35,888 nucleotides of DNA from Candidatus Sulfotelmatobacter sp. GTDB lineage: Bacteria > Acidobacteriota > Terriglobia > Terriglobales > Acidobacteriaceae. The notes under the pieces are model-generated. The model saw only the letters and a program-made list of their open reading frames with translations, searched no databases and was not told the origin of the DNA. This document shows positions 11,334-20,846 of this stretch, piece by piece (position 1 is the first letter of the stretch; each line of letters starts with the position of its first letter). Location of the stretch: positions 1-35,888 of the forward strand of contig JASHOT010000154.1 of assembly GCA_030040965.1 (NCBI GenBank). Direction: 5' to 3'. The translations under genes and the position numbers were made by a program.

Positions 11334-11954
11334 ATGAAGAAGCGGAAAGGAAAGAGAAAGATCATTGAGGATCCGAAGCTGCGCGGGGAGTGGGCGGAGT
11401 CGGTGTTTGTGGCGCGGGCGAATGAGGAAGGGCTGGCGGTGAGCCGTCCTTGGGGAGATTCGAAGAGCTTTGATTTTGTGGTGGGACGGCCGGGGAGATT
11501 TGTTGGCGTGCAGGTGAAGTCGACGGCGTTCGAGTTGAGCGGGGGATACTCGTGCAGCGTGAAGCACAATAACCAGGCTTATCCGCGCGGGTCGTTTGAT
11601 TTCGTGGCGGCGTATGTGATTCCGGAGGATATGTGGTACATCGTGCCGGCGGGGAAGCTGGGGAAGCGAACGACGATGATTATTGGATCGGATGCGAAGC
11701 AGGCGATGTATGAAGAGTATCGCGAGGCATGGCATTTGCTGCGCGAGGCAGCGGGCGGCGGAGAGGAAACGCCTGAGGCGGAAGTTGCGCGAGAGGAAGT
11801 TTCAACCGCGGAGGATGGCTCCGGCAAAGACGAGGCAGCTCGGGAGCAAGCGCCGAAGCGTCCGCCGGCGAGCGCGCTGGAGCGGATGGAGGCGTCGGGG
11901 AAGTTTTTCAGAGATCATCTCGCCGGAAGCGGCACGAGCAGGTCGAGGCGCTGA
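11334..11954 (+). CDS. PD-(D/E)xK nuclease-like protein
   Basis: A 206-aa protein. The N-terminal 110 residues match the PD-(D/E)xK nuclease layout: E22 in GEWAESVF, D47 in SFDFVV and the Q60-V61-K62 motif in VGVQVKS. The remainder is charged and Ala-rich (GGGEETPEAE and similar), probably disordered. Start chosen at ATG 11334, with a GGAG motif at 11325-11328; a longer in-frame start at 11313 lacks such a motif. It stands alone, without methylase or restriction partner. It could be a housekeeping DNA-processing or homing-type nuclease; the domain class is likely, the activity unproven. Confidence 0.6.
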   Translation: MKKRKGKRKIIEDPKLRGEWAESVFVARANEEGLAVSRPWGDSKSFDFVVGRPGRFVGVQVKSTAFELSGGYSCSVKHNNQAYPRGSFDFVAAYVIPEDMWYIVPAGKLGKRTTMIIGSDAKQAMYEEYREAWHLLREAAGGGEETPEAEVAREEVSTAEDGSGKDEAAREQAPKRPPASALERMEASGKFFRDHLAGSGTSRSRR

Positions 11955-12777
11955 AATTCCGAGCGCTAAAGAATCAAGAAAAGGACGAACTTGGCGTTCC
12001 GCTGTGAATCGCTTGGCTGCCCTCTAAGTGATTGAAAAGATTTGGGGCGCAAGCGGTGCGCCAGAGTTCGTTCTTAGATTTCCTCATGCTTCCACAAGGA
12101 AGTCTCATCCTCCACAGCTTCTGCACAAACGAGTAATGATTTTATATTGCGGCGCGCAACAAGTTGGCTGAGAGTGGGTTCCAGCGAAAAAACGTGGCGT
12201 TTCTGAGCTTGCCGAATGATTGCGGCCAAGCCAGCGGCAGCCGGCGGTTCTCGAGGGTGAATCGCCGGGGGACAATTCCAGATGAGCGCGTGAGCGCGGC
12301 TGGTTGCCCGGGCGTTGCGGCCTCCTCCCCTGTGCCTGCCCTCGCTTGCTGGACGCGGCTCTTCGGAGTCTGCGACCCGAGCACGAGCAGGACTGGGCCG
12401 CTGGACGAAAGCTGCAACGGCTTGAGAGTTGCGATCGCGAGATTGCGAATCTCGGCCGGCTTTGGCAAATGCGGCACTCGTCGCTGAAGCAGATCATGCC
12501 TTGGGCATGGTTTGCGGAGCGCGGGCACTGTCGGGCTGAAGCGATCATTCCGCCGCCTTGCGGTGACGATGGCAGCGCAGGAACTCACGTATCAATGCGG
12601 CTGAGGTGGCTGGCCTCGGCCGCATTCGATTTTTTGGGAAGTTTCTTCTTCGAGTTTCTTTCTTCGAGGATGCCGGCGAAGTAGCCCGTCGAGTGACATT
12701 GCCTGTCGTTTGGCTTCTCGTTTTTTGCCAACTGCGTATCGGTATCGTTCATTTCCCGAATTTCTCGCTTTTGCGCA
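11955..12777. other. Gene-poor interval
   Basis: About 820 bp. Several overlapping open frames exist on both strands, but none shows a recognisable domain, convincing start or ribosome binding site. One plus-strand frame (12304-12684) has a short helical-looking stretch (LRPEHEQDWAAGRKLQRLES) that might be a gene remnant. I do not call a gene. Confidence 0.45.
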
Positions 12778-13311
12778 TTATTTCTTGGTGGCTTTGGCGT
12801 CCATGAAGGTCATCCAGTTGGTGTTGTCGGTGGAGACTTCGAGCTTCAGCGTGTAGCTGGTCGGCGAGACAACCTTTACGGTTACCTTCTGCTGAATTTC
12901 CTGACCGCCGTAGTTCTGTGAACTGGTCCAGATCCAGGTGTCGGCGGTGACGGTGCCCTTGGAATCTTCGCGGCGTCCCTGGCTGGTGAACTCGGTGGAG
13001 GTGTAGGTATTCTGGTCGGCGTCGTAGCCCGTGATTTGCAAGCCCTTGCCGTCGCCGCCGAGTTCGGCGGGGAGTTTGAAATCGGAGTGGTCGACGATGA
13101 AGAAGTTGCCGTCCATCCACTGCCAGGTGTGGGTCGCGGAAAATTTTCCGCCATTGCCCCAGGGGCCCTGGGCGATGGTTCCATCGACGGTCCAGGAGCC
13201 GACGAAGTAGTCGAGTTTTTTCACTTCGGGGCCGGGCGCGGAGGGCATCTGCGCCCACGCTGAGGCCGCAATCAGAATCAGGGCTGTCGCCAGAATGGTT
13301 TTGAGGTTCAT
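12778..13311 (-). CDS. Exported DUF1579 family protein
   Basis: A 177-aa protein with a signal peptide (MNLKTILATALILIAASAWAQ, cleavage after AWA) followed by a DUF1579-type lipocalin-like domain: KKLDYFVGSWTVDG near 30-43, then alternating strands. A GAGGAGA ribosome binding site lies 6 bases before the ATG. Function unknown; the family binds unknown small ligands and is abundant in acidobacteria. It lies 60 bp downstream of the DinB-like gene on the same strand, so the two may be one operon. Confidence 0.85.
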   Translation of the reverse strand: MNLKTILATALILIAASAWAQMPSAPGPEVKKLDYFVGSWTVDGTIAQGPWGNGGKFSATHTWQWMDGNFFIVDHSDFKLPAELGGDGKGLQITGYDADQNTYTSTEFTSQGRREDSKGTVTADTWIWTSSQNYGGQEIQQKVTVKVVSPTSYTLKLEVSTDNTNWMTFMDAKATKK

Positions 13312-13371
13312 ACATGTTCTCCTCTGAAATTAAATTGCTTTGGATTCGGGCCTGGATTATTCGTTGGAATT

Positions 13372-14001
13372 TTAGTCCTTCGGAAAATTGGGATCGGCCT
13401 TCACTTCCTCGATCTGCGCGGTATGGCGCGCGCTGTGGGCTGAGAGGAACAGGAGCCATTGATATGCATCGAGGGTTCCGAAAACCGGATGGTCAAAAAA
13501 GTGATCGCGGAGATCGTCGTTGGTGGTGCGGATGTATTGGATGCTGGTGGCGCGGGCGGCTTCGAAGGCCTTGATCAAATCGGCCTCGGTGGCCCAGCGT
13601 CCGGTGGGACGCAGAATCTCGGGGGCTTGCGCTTTGTGGCTGCGGTCGGCGAGCCTCTGGAGAATCAGTTGATCCTTGCCCTTTACCAGTTCGCGTTTTG
13701 CAGGATCGGCGGGGGACTGCAGGGCTCTCTGGACGCCGGCAAAGATGGTGGATTCGGCGACGGTGATGTGTTCTGCGACTTCGGCGACGGACCAGCGATC
13801 GGGCGCGGGTTTGAAGGCCCATTGTTTCTGGGAAAGGCCGGCGATCGATTTCAGGAAATTACCGCGCGTGGTCTGGAACTGCTGGATGGCAAATTCGCGG
13901 TCCTGGGCGGTGAGTGTGGCGGGTGCTGCGGCGTTTTGGGCGAAGGCGAAAGCGGCGGCGAGACTGAATAAGAGAGCGATGCCGGTCTGCTTCACGTGCA
14001 T
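13372..14001 (-). CDS. Exported DinB-like metal-binding protein
   Basis: A 209-aa protein with a signal peptide (MHVKQTGIALLFSLAAAFAF, ending AQN) and a DinB/YfiT four-helix bundle. The three metal-binding histidines of the family fit H78 (AEHITVAE), H189 and H193 (AHSARHTAQI). DinB-like proteins are thiol-dependent metalloenzymes or of unknown role; export of one is unusual but common in acidobacteria. Start at 14001 is preferred to the longer frame (14037) because GAGGAAG lies just upstream and the signal peptide then starts at residue 1. Likely co-transcribed with the downstream DUF1579 gene. Confidence 0.85.
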   Translation of the reverse strand: MHVKQTGIALLFSLAAAFAFAQNAAAPATLTAQDREFAIQQFQTTRGNFLKSIAGLSQKQWAFKPAPDRWSVAEVAEHITVAESTIFAGVQRALQSPADPAKRELVKGKDQLILQRLADRSHKAQAPEILRPTGRWATEADLIKAFEAARATSIQYIRTTNDDLRDHFFDHPVFGTLDAYQWLLFLSAHSARHTAQIEEVKADPNFPKD

Positions 14002-14261
14002 GGTTTCTTCCTCGATCTGAATCTTGGTACGGGACAAATCGTAGAGGCAAAGGATGCGCGGTGCCAGTGCAATTCGTCAAAGGCGGTGAATGACAATTGT
14101 CATGCGGGGAGCAACAAGGACGCGGTGTGATTGTAGCGGGAGCGCGTTTTTACCAGGGCGTTGTGGGGCTTCCATGCGACGCCTCGGGATGACGCCCACT
14201 CAAAGCGCAAAGGACGCGCTTAGCGTGGGCGCCCGTAAGGTATTCTTGTCATAGATCTCGT

Positions 14262-16325
14262 TCACTTCCGGGGACTCAAGTAGTCGGCGGGGAGGGGGGG
14301 CAACTTCAAATCCGTCGGCCAGAATGCTTTCAACTTTTTATCGAAGTCATCCATGGCTTGTTGACGCGCCGGGTCTGGTTTGACGTGATCCTTGCGTAAG
14401 CGTTCCCGGTCTTCGACCTTGATGGAAGCCATGGCGATAAGTGCGTCGCGGGGTTCTGCGTGATCGAGGGTGAACTTGTGCGGCAAAGGCGTGATAAGGG
14501 CCGGTTTGTTGGCGGAAAAGAAGTCGGTGATTTTAGCCCGGGTTGAGGGGTCCTTCACTTTGTTGATGATGTCGGACCAATTCGCCTCCTCTTCGGGGTG
14601 CCCTTTGAGGTGATCAGGTGGGCGCGGCCGATCGAGGTGGTCCTTTCCGAGTTTGTAGTGAACTGTGAATTGCCCGTCGACGCTGGCGATGGCGTTACCG
14701 GGATCGGGTAACTGGAAGCCGATGTAGACCCAGCCGGCGCCCTTGATGGTGGCGGGCCCCTTGATGCCGGTCTGCGAGGCCCAGCCTTCGAAGTTGGTCA
14801 TGTGGAAGTCGGTGGCATGTTCGCGCCAGGGGAGATTGAGGAAGTACCATCCGGGACCGCTAAAGTTGGGGGAAAGACCTTGCCAGGAATGCTGGTTTCC
14901 AGAGCCGCAGCCACCTTCGTCGCCGGAGTTGCGCAGGAAGAAGACCCAGGTGTCGTCGACGCCGTCGCCGGACTCCTTCTCGTCGGTCCAGATGGCGAGC
15001 GCGAGCACGGGGTGAATCTCAGTCCAGCCGCCATGCACGCCGTCGATGCCCATGATGCCGGTGACCACCGCGGGATTGCCGTTCATGGAGGTGCCGATGG
15101 TTCCGGGCTGCCAGTAGGGCTCCTTGTAGTTGTTGATGGTTTCGGTGGAATCGAATTCGAGGCCGAGGGTGCCACTGTTGAGGGTGGTGACTCCGCCGTT
15201 ATTGACGGGAGCAAGCTGAAGATTGATGTCGTTGTCATTGGGCCAGGAGCCAGAGGCGCTTTCCCAGTAGATGGTGCCCTGATAGGTGACGTTGTACCAG
15301 TTCAGGTGCCCTGATAGAGGATCGGGGGAGCAGAGGCCAAAGGCATTGAAGAAGCTATAGCCATGGGGATCGAGCGTAGGCTCCTGGGTGGTGCAGGAGG
15401 CTCGGAGTGCGTTCTGGTCGATATTGCCGGTGTAAACCGGGACTATTTCGCTGCCCACAATCAGATCGGTGGTAACAAATGCGGGCTTGCAGACCTGGGT
15501 GAAATCGGGATCCACGGCGGGGCCGCCGGGGACCTGACCAAGTTGCGCAGTCCAGACAGGATTGAGGGGGAGAAGGTTGCCGTCGTAACCATCGTCTTCA
15601 TCCCAGACGACGTCGAAAGGTTTGTAGTGCGGTGACAAGTCGTGGTTGGTGGCGGTGTCGGAGGTGACTTCAATCTCGACCCAGGCATTGCCCACGTCGA
15701 GGCACTGATTGTTGGGACCGTTGTCATGGCTGTAATAACCGTTATCTCCATAGTCGCCAGCCTCGTCTTCAAAGCCGAGGTGGAGAAAGAAATCGTTGGA
15801 GGTGAAGCCGGCTTTTTTGAGGGTATCGGGAAGCTCGGCGGGAATCTGAAGAGTAGGACCGTACTTGTAACCAGTGCGGGCGTCGCCACCCTGTAACTGG
15901 TAGACGTAGCCGCCGATGCGTGGGTAACCGGTGACGTCGCCAGAATCGAGAGGGATGGCGCCTGGGATAAAGATGGTGCCACTGTAGTAGGTGGGCGAAG
16001 AGCCGCCTTGCGGATTGACGTAGAGGTGCCAGGTACTGCCCATGCCCCCGCTCTGAACGCAGCCGCCGGCGGTGACCTTGATGCTATCACCGGGTTTGAA
16101 TTTGATCATGGGATAACTGGTCTGGGGCTCGATCACGTTGGGCATAAAGATTTCCCAGATTGTTTTTTTGTCGGAGGGATGAGAGACAAAGATGACATCG
16201 CACGAGTCTCCGGCGCTGTCGCAGTTTGCATGCTGAGACACGAGGTGACCCTTGGCTGCCGGTTGAGCGTAGCAGATGGTGAGACTCATCATCGCCAGTA
16301 CGATCGTGCCCAAGGCTTTCGTCAT
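14262..16325 (-). CDS. Large secreted protein of unknown function
   Basis: A 687-aa protein with a clear signal peptide (MTKALGTIVLAMMSLTICYA) and an AAGGAGC ribosome binding site. The N-terminal third contains glycine- and aromatic-rich strands, including FKPGDSIKVTAGGCVQSGG and FLHLGFEDEAGDYGDNGYY, reminiscent of lectin-like beta domains, but I do not recognise a family. Paired cysteines suggest disulfides, in keeping with export. The C-terminal 150 residues are charged and helical, with no catalytic motif visible. It is the only large protein in this exported-protein cluster. Alternatives: a carbohydrate-binding or adhesion protein. Confidence 0.75.
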   Translation of the reverse strand: MTKALGTIVLAMMSLTICYAQPAAKGHLVSQHANCDSAGDSCDVIFVSHPSDKKTIWEIFMPNVIEPQTSYPMIKFKPGDSIKVTAGGCVQSGGMGSTWHLYVNPQGGSSPTYYSGTIFIPGAIPLDSGDVTGYPRIGGYVYQLQGGDARTGYKYGPTLQIPAELPDTLKKAGFTSNDFFLHLGFEDEAGDYGDNGYYSHDNGPNNQCLDVGNAWVEIEVTSDTATNHDLSPHYKPFDVVWDEDDGYDGNLLPLNPVWTAQLGQVPGGPAVDPDFTQVCKPAFVTTDLIVGSEIVPVYTGNIDQNALRASCTTQEPTLDPHGYSFFNAFGLCSPDPLSGHLNWYNVTYQGTIYWESASGSWPNDNDINLQLAPVNNGGVTTLNSGTLGLEFDSTETINNYKEPYWQPGTIGTSMNGNPAVVTGIMGIDGVHGGWTEIHPVLALAIWTDEKESGDGVDDTWVFFLRNSGDEGGCGSGNQHSWQGLSPNFSGPGWYFLNLPWREHATDFHMTNFEGWASQTGIKGPATIKGAGWVYIGFQLPDPGNAIASVDGQFTVHYKLGKDHLDRPRPPDHLKGHPEEEANWSDIINKVKDPSTRAKITDFFSANKPALITPLPHKFTLDHAEPRDALIAMASIKVEDRERLRKDHVKPDPARQQAMDDFDKKLKAFWPTDLKLPPLPADYLSPRK

Positions 16326-16535
16326 GACTTTGCTCCTTTTGCGCCCCGAAAGGATGCGTTTGGATGTTGGGGTTGAAAGTTATGGGGGATGCTTAGTGGG
16401 CCAGGGTGCGAAACGAAGGGCGTATAAGAACGGTCGTATACCACAAATCTACGAGGACGGCGCAGAAATTTTAAATCTGTCCTGAGATTGGAAAATGAGC
16501 GAAGGATCCGTCATGTTCCAGACATTCCGATCGGG

Positions 16536-16757
16536 CTAGTCCCGTTCATAGGGCAATCGGGCCATCGGAACATCGTTGACGATGACGAATTCCATATGGC
16601 AATGCTCGCAGCGCTCCGGAGCCATATGCACAACGGCAAAGATCGCAGCCGCGCCGATTCCGGTTAATTGACCGCAGTGCGGACACCTGACGGAGGAACC
16701 GTCGTTGGCGTGTGTCTCGCGATGCCTTGTGTTCGACATCGCCGACGATGATGCCAT
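16536..16757 (-). CDS. Small zinc-ribbon protein
   Basis: A 73-aa protein with two CxxC knuckles, CPHC (25-28) and CEHC (50-53), spaced as in a zinc ribbon. The start at 16757 has a GAGAAAA stretch upstream; the longer frame to 16838 runs into a REP element and is disfavoured. No known function. Confidence 0.55.
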   Translation of the reverse strand: MASSSAMSNTRHRETHANDGSSVRCPHCGQLTGIGAAAIFAVVHMAPERCEHCHMEFVIVNDVPMARLPYERD

Positions 16758-17304
16758 AGTTTTCTCTGGCGAAGGTGAACTGATTGTTACAGTGCCCGGA
16801 GCGCGGATGCAGCGCTGAAGCGCTCGATGATCCCCCACTCAAGCCAAAAGCGGGCTTGAATGGGGCACCCGGCGCAGCTGAGCGGCGCGCTTTCAAAGAG
16901 GTGCCCCGGCCCGATTGTTGGGTCCGGTTGTGAGGGAGATCCCTCGGCCCGCGGCTTCGCCGCCCCCGGCTAAAGCTGGGGGTCTACCGGAAAACGCGGG
17001 CCTTCGGGATGAAGCCAATCCCAAGCGCAAAGGACGCCAGGGCGGTGAGAGTTGTGGAGTTCCATGCGAAATCGCGGGACCTCAGGGGCTAAAGCCCGAG
17101 TTCTTATGCGGCTCGGATTGGCACGAGTAAACTCGTGCCCTTCCCGTCGTACCGACTGGTTCGTCTTTCAGGAGTCCTGGCGAGGCGCTAAAGCGCCGCG
17201 CGTCTACGCTAGCTTGGGGCGTCGATGCGCGATGCAAAACTCCCCACTCAAGCCAAAGGCGGGCTTGAATGGGGCACCGTCGATTGTCTATACGTTCCGC
17301 GCGA
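16758..17304. repeat. Repeat-dense intergenic region
   Basis: About 550 bp without a gene, made largely of palindromes: two copies of the 38-bp REP element (16831-16870 and 17241-17278), a CCCCCGGCTAAAGCTGGGGG stem (about 16963-16982), GGGGCTAAAGCCC (about 17085-17097), a perfect 9-bp stem GGCACGAGT-AA-ACTCGTGCC (17120-17139) and GGCGCTAAAGCGCC (17184-17197). This is BIME-like (interspersed mosaic) architecture. It separates the zinc-ribbon gene from the DUF481 gene. Confidence 0.8.
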
Positions 17305-18414
17305 TCAGTGGGTGAAGGTGATGTTCAGGCCGGTGGTGAGCAGGACGTCGTTTTTCTTGGCGTCGGTGGGGGGATTGGAGACGTAGATGTCTTCAAACTG
17401 GTTCTGCCATCCAAACCACTTGTTGATCTTGGTGACGGTGCCCAGGTTGAAGGTGCCGCGATATTGCCCGGTTTGCTGCAGATTGGGATAGAAGCTGAAA
17501 TTCTGCGTGACCACGGTGCTCTTGCCGAGCTTCTGCGACAACACTTCGGAGAGAGTCAGCGCCACGTAGCGGTTGGTGACGCCGTAAGACTGGTAAGTTG
17601 GCGGCGTGGTGGGAGGCGTGACGGGTGCACCGTTGGAATAGACTTCGTGCGTGTAGTTGACGCCGCCGAGGAAATCGAGCGTGGTGCGATCGTTCTTGAT
17701 GGCGTGGAAGCCGAGTCCCCCGCTGTAGACCTGGCGGAGATCGAGATACTGCAGGGCATTGGCCATGTAGTCGCCGGAGACGAATCCGAACAATTTGGGA
17801 TTGACGTTGCGGTCGTAGCGCCAGCCGCCGGTGTCGAGGTTGGCGACGGTGGAGGGCGTGGCGAGATTATTCGTGGTGTCGATGGAAGTGGCGTAGAGCA
17901 GGATTTTGCTGTTCACCGTGGGGTGGGCAGCGTTGAAGGCGAGGGCGAGGCTTTCGGTTTCGCTGTTGCCGCGGGCGACGGAGAGGCCAACGTTGGCGGC
18001 GCCGGTCCATCCGTGCAAGAGCCCGGGATGGAGCGATTTGTCGTAGGCGGCCTGCTCGGCGTCGTTGCGGATGACGGTGATGTCGGCGGGCGGAGCTTCG
18101 ACGGTGCCAGCGATTTTGGTGGCGACTTCGAGCTTGCCGTCGGTGGTGGTGACGGGGCCGACAACGGTCTTTCCGCCTTTGAGGCCGATGTGCAACTCCT
18201 CGTCGGTTTTGATTTCCTGAATAGCGTCGAATTTAAGAGTGATGTCGCCGCCGGCGTCGGTGTGCAGGACGAGGGTCTTGCCATCGCCTTTGACGACTTT
18301 GCCGGTGAGACGATCGCCATTTTTCAAGGTGACCTGATCGGCGAATGCGAGGAGAGAGAATCCGAAAAGAGCGAGGAACAGCACGAGCTTCAAGAATTCA
18401 GACTTGCGCGACAC
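17305..18414 (-). CDS. DUF481 outer membrane beta-barrel protein
   Basis: A 369-aa exported protein. The signal peptide MSRKSEFLKLVLFLALFGFS (to about residue 25) precedes an N-terminal SH3-like region with LKNGDRLTGKVVKGDGK. The C-terminal 250 residues show alternating amphipathic strands (VGLSVARGNSETESLAL, FGFVSGDYMANALQYLDL) typical of the DUF481/YdiY barrel, ending in NITFTH. The start is GTG at 18412-18414, preceded by GGAGG and 5 bases. A longer GTG start at 18426 would place that ribosome binding site inside the coding region. Role unknown; the family is called salt-induced outer membrane proteins. Confidence 0.85.
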   Translation of the reverse strand: MSRKSEFLKLVLFLALFGFSLLAFADQVTLKNGDRLTGKVVKGDGKTLVLHTDAGGDITLKFDAIQEIKTDEELHIGLKGGKTVVGPVTTTDGKLEVATKIAGTVEAPPADITVIRNDAEQAAYDKSLHPGLLHGWTGAANVGLSVARGNSETESLALAFNAAHPTVNSKILLYATSIDTTNNLATPSTVANLDTGGWRYDRNVNPKLFGFVSGDYMANALQYLDLRQVYSGGLGFHAIKNDRTTLDFLGGVNYTHEVYSNGAPVTPPTTPPTYQSYGVTNRYVALTLSEVLSQKLGKSTVVTQNFSFYPNLQQTGQYRGTFNLGTVTKINKWFGWQNQFEDIYVSNPPTDAKKNDVLLTTGLNITFTH

Positions 18415-18579
18415 GACTACCTCCACAGGAGAGAGATGAAAAAACCACTGCGATTTTGGGATCCCGGAATTGCTTATGGAACGGAGTTGAAACCAGCGAC
18501 GAAATGGCGAAGAGCGCGACGAGAAGATACTGCTCGCGATAATTCCCCCAGCCAGGGATAAACCGGAGGGGAAAGCCGC

Positions 18580-18774
18580 TCAGCCTTTGTTTTCCGTATT
18601 GTTCTTCTGCTCGCTAGAGCTCTGCGTCGGCGGCGCGGGATCTTTCAGGCCTTCCTTGAAGCCCCGAATGCCTTCCGCCAGGCCTTTGCCGAGTTCGGGT
18701 AACTTCTTGGGGCCGAACAACAAAAGCGCGATCGCGATAACGAACAGCCAATGCCAAATTGAAAGCTCGCCCAC
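18580..18774 (-). CDS. tatA: Sec-independent translocase TatA/TatE
   Basis: A 64-aa TatA-family subunit: one N-terminal transmembrane helix (ELSIWHWLFVIAIALLLFG), the FGPKKLPELGKGL hinge and amphipathic helix, then a hydrophilic tail. TatA forms the pore for folded, twin-arginine-signal proteins. The start is GTG at 18772-18774, with GGAGG five bases upstream; the longer ATG form (18786) would place the ribosome binding site inside the gene, and family members start close to GELS. No tatB or tatC is nearby, so this is a stand-alone tatA. Confidence 0.92.
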   Translation of the reverse strand: MGELSIWHWLFVIAIALLLFGPKKLPELGKGLAEGIRGFKEGLKDPAPPTQSSSEQKNNTENKG

Positions 18775-19263
18775 AAAAACCTCCATGAAACCGTATTGAG
18801 GCTGGCGCCACTTATTAGGCTACGGGAGCGGTATGGCGAAGTCAAATGGCCGGGGCCCGTAGGTGGCGGTTGCGGTTTCCGGTAGTCAGGTTAATCGCGA
18901 GGCGGGAGGGGCTCGGTGAATGGTGCCACGAGGAGGTGTGATTGGGATCACAAGATTTTTGGGGCCTTCAACCGCGAAGCCCCAGCCTCAGGGGCTAAAG
19001 CCCTAACAGAAAAGAAGAGTATTAATCGCAGAGCTGAAGCGCTGCGCCACCCAAAATCAGTTATCGGGGGCGGGTTACCTCGGTGACCTTACCTTCGCGT
19101 CGGGCAGAGGACTATGGTGCTGATAAGGCCTTGCCTTGGCTTTTCTACGAAACGCCGCTACCAGCAGGCGTTTTAGGGGTCGAGCAGTCCGGATCGAGCA
19201 GTCCGGCGTGGGCGTTCAAGGCTGGGGACTCAGGCCCGGCTATTCCGGCGTTGAGGAGTATCG
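18775..19263. other. Intergenic region with small repeats
   Basis: About 490 bp without a gene. It holds GGGGCTAAAGCCC (18991-19003), a CAGAGCTGAAGCGCTG motif (about 19029-19044) and a 13-bp direct repeat TCGAGCAGTCCGG at 19180-19192 and 19194-19206. The promoter of the TPR gene must lie here, but none is clear. Confidence 0.5.
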
Positions 19264-20835
19264 GTGAAAGTCAAGGCGATTCCATCTCAGGTTGCGATCA
19301 GCCGTTCTCTCGTCTTATTTATTGGCGTCGTTTTTGCTGCGGGCATCGCGCCGGGAGCGAGCGCGAGTAACGCTTCGTCGGCGGCGGGTTCCGCTTCCTC
19401 TTGTTCTTTTTCGTTGGGCGAATGTGCCACGGGCAGTTCGGCGGTGACCACGACGCAGGTTGCGGCGTGGCTGGCGGGAGGAGTCTCGAGCGGTCGGCTG
19501 GCCCGGATCGTGCGCGAGCAGGGACTTGGGACTTTGCCGACGCACAAGGAATTGCAACAGATCGAGGCCGCGGGCGGAGATAAGGAACTGCTCGGCGTGC
19601 TGGGATCGGGAAATGTGGAATCGGCCAAGATTGGTCCGGAGATTCCGGCGGCGTTGCTCAAGGCCGCAAGCGAGGCGCGGCGGGAGAATTATCACGAGGC
19701 GGAGCTGGCGTTGCGCGATGCGATGCGGACTCCGCTCGCGACCGACGCGCAGAATTCGGCGATGCATTTTGCTCTGGGCGTGATGCTGCGGCAGCAGGAG
19801 GAGTGGGACGACGCTTATGAAGAACTCGCCGAAGCGACGCAGCTGATGCCGGAGCTACCGGAGAATCATGCGGCGATGGCGTATCTTTTCTACCGCATCG
19901 ATGATGGCCCGAATGCGATTGCGGAAGCGCGCACGGCGCTGAGCATCGATCCGAAAAATGCCGAGGGGTATCAGTATCTGGGGCTGGGGCTTTATTCGCT
20001 GGGGCAATATCAGGCGGCGGTGCACGCCTATGAAGAGGCGCTGGCGCGCGATGCGGGCGACGCCGACACGTATTACGACATGGGCATTGCGCTGCATGGC
20101 GCGGGGAATCTGCCGGGCGCAGTGGCGGCGTATCAGCATGCGATCCGGTTGCGCAGCAGTTTCTGGGAGGCGCACGCGAACCTGGGGCTGGTGCTGCATC
20201 AGGAAGGCGATCTGGAGCAGGCGGCGAATGAGTATCGCGAGGCAAAGAGGATTGCTCCGGGTGAGGCTTCGGTGCGCAACAATCTGGCGAACACGTATTG
20301 CGACGAGGGGAATTTCGACGCAGCGCTGGGAGAATTGAAGGAACTATACCGCGAGCATCCGGAGTGGCAGCAGGGACATGCGTGCATGGCCAGCGCGTAC
20401 ATGGCCAAGCACAACTACGATGCGGCGGTTGAAGAACTGCGCATTGCGCTGCAGCAGAATCCGACGGGCTCGACCGAGCACCGCATTCTGGGGCAGGCGT
20501 TGCTGCTCGATAGTCAGCCGGAAGAGGCGCTGCGCGAACTGCGGTTGGCGGTGACGCTGAATCCAGATTCGGATGTGGCGCATACGATGCTGGGGACGGC
20601 GCTGTTTCAGCAGCAGCAACTGCATGCGGCGGAGAAGGAATTTCGCGAGGCGCTGCGGGTGAATCCGTCGGCGGAGAATCATTATTCGCTGGCCGCGTGT
20701 TTGATGACCATGGATCGCTACGAAGAGGCGCTGGCCGAGCTGGATGCGGCGTCGAAGCTGGATCCGCAGCGGTCGCTGTATCGCGCACGGCGCGAGGAGT
20801 TGCTGAAGCTGATGAAAGAGACGAACTCGCGGTAG
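19264..20835 (+). CDS. Exported tetratricopeptide-repeat protein
   Basis: A 523-aa protein with a signal peptide (hydrophobic core LVLFIGVVFAAGIAPG) and an array of about nine TPR units from about residue 135 to the end. The repeated A/G-Y/L-x8-A-x3-A pattern is clear (for example AEGYQYLGLGLYSLGQYQAAV, then ADTYYDMGIALHGAGNLPGAV). TPRs mediate protein-protein contacts. GTG start at 19264 with GAGGAG (19253-19258) upstream. The gene stands alone. Partner and pathway unknown; probably periplasmic scaffold. Confidence 0.88.
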   Translation: MKVKAIPSQVAISRSLVLFIGVVFAAGIAPGASASNASSAAGSASSCSFSLGECATGSSAVTTTQVAAWLAGGVSSGRLARIVREQGLGTLPTHKELQQIEAAGGDKELLGVLGSGNVESAKIGPEIPAALLKAASEARRENYHEAELALRDAMRTPLATDAQNSAMHFALGVMLRQQEEWDDAYEELAEATQLMPELPENHAAMAYLFYRIDDGPNAIAEARTALSIDPKNAEGYQYLGLGLYSLGQYQAAVHAYEEALARDAGDADTYYDMGIALHGAGNLPGAVAAYQHAIRLRSSFWEAHANLGLVLHQEGDLEQAANEYREAKRIAPGEASVRNNLANTYCDEGNFDAALGELKELYREHPEWQQGHACMASAYMAKHNYDAAVEELRIALQQNPTGSTEHRILGQALLLDSQPEEALRELRLAVTLNPDSDVAHTMLGTALFQQQQLHAAEKEFREALRVNPSAENHYSLAACLMTMDRYEEALAELDAASKLDPQRSLYRARREELLKLMKETNSR

Positions 20836-20846
20836 GCTGGGCCAAA

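Noticed and set aside
12105-12684. Several overlapping open frames on both strands
   Set aside because: No domain, start or ribosome binding site; the compositions look like random GC-rich translation.
19083-19370. 95-aa open frame overlapping the TPR gene start
   Set aside because: It overlaps the signal peptide of the TPR gene in another frame and has no features.
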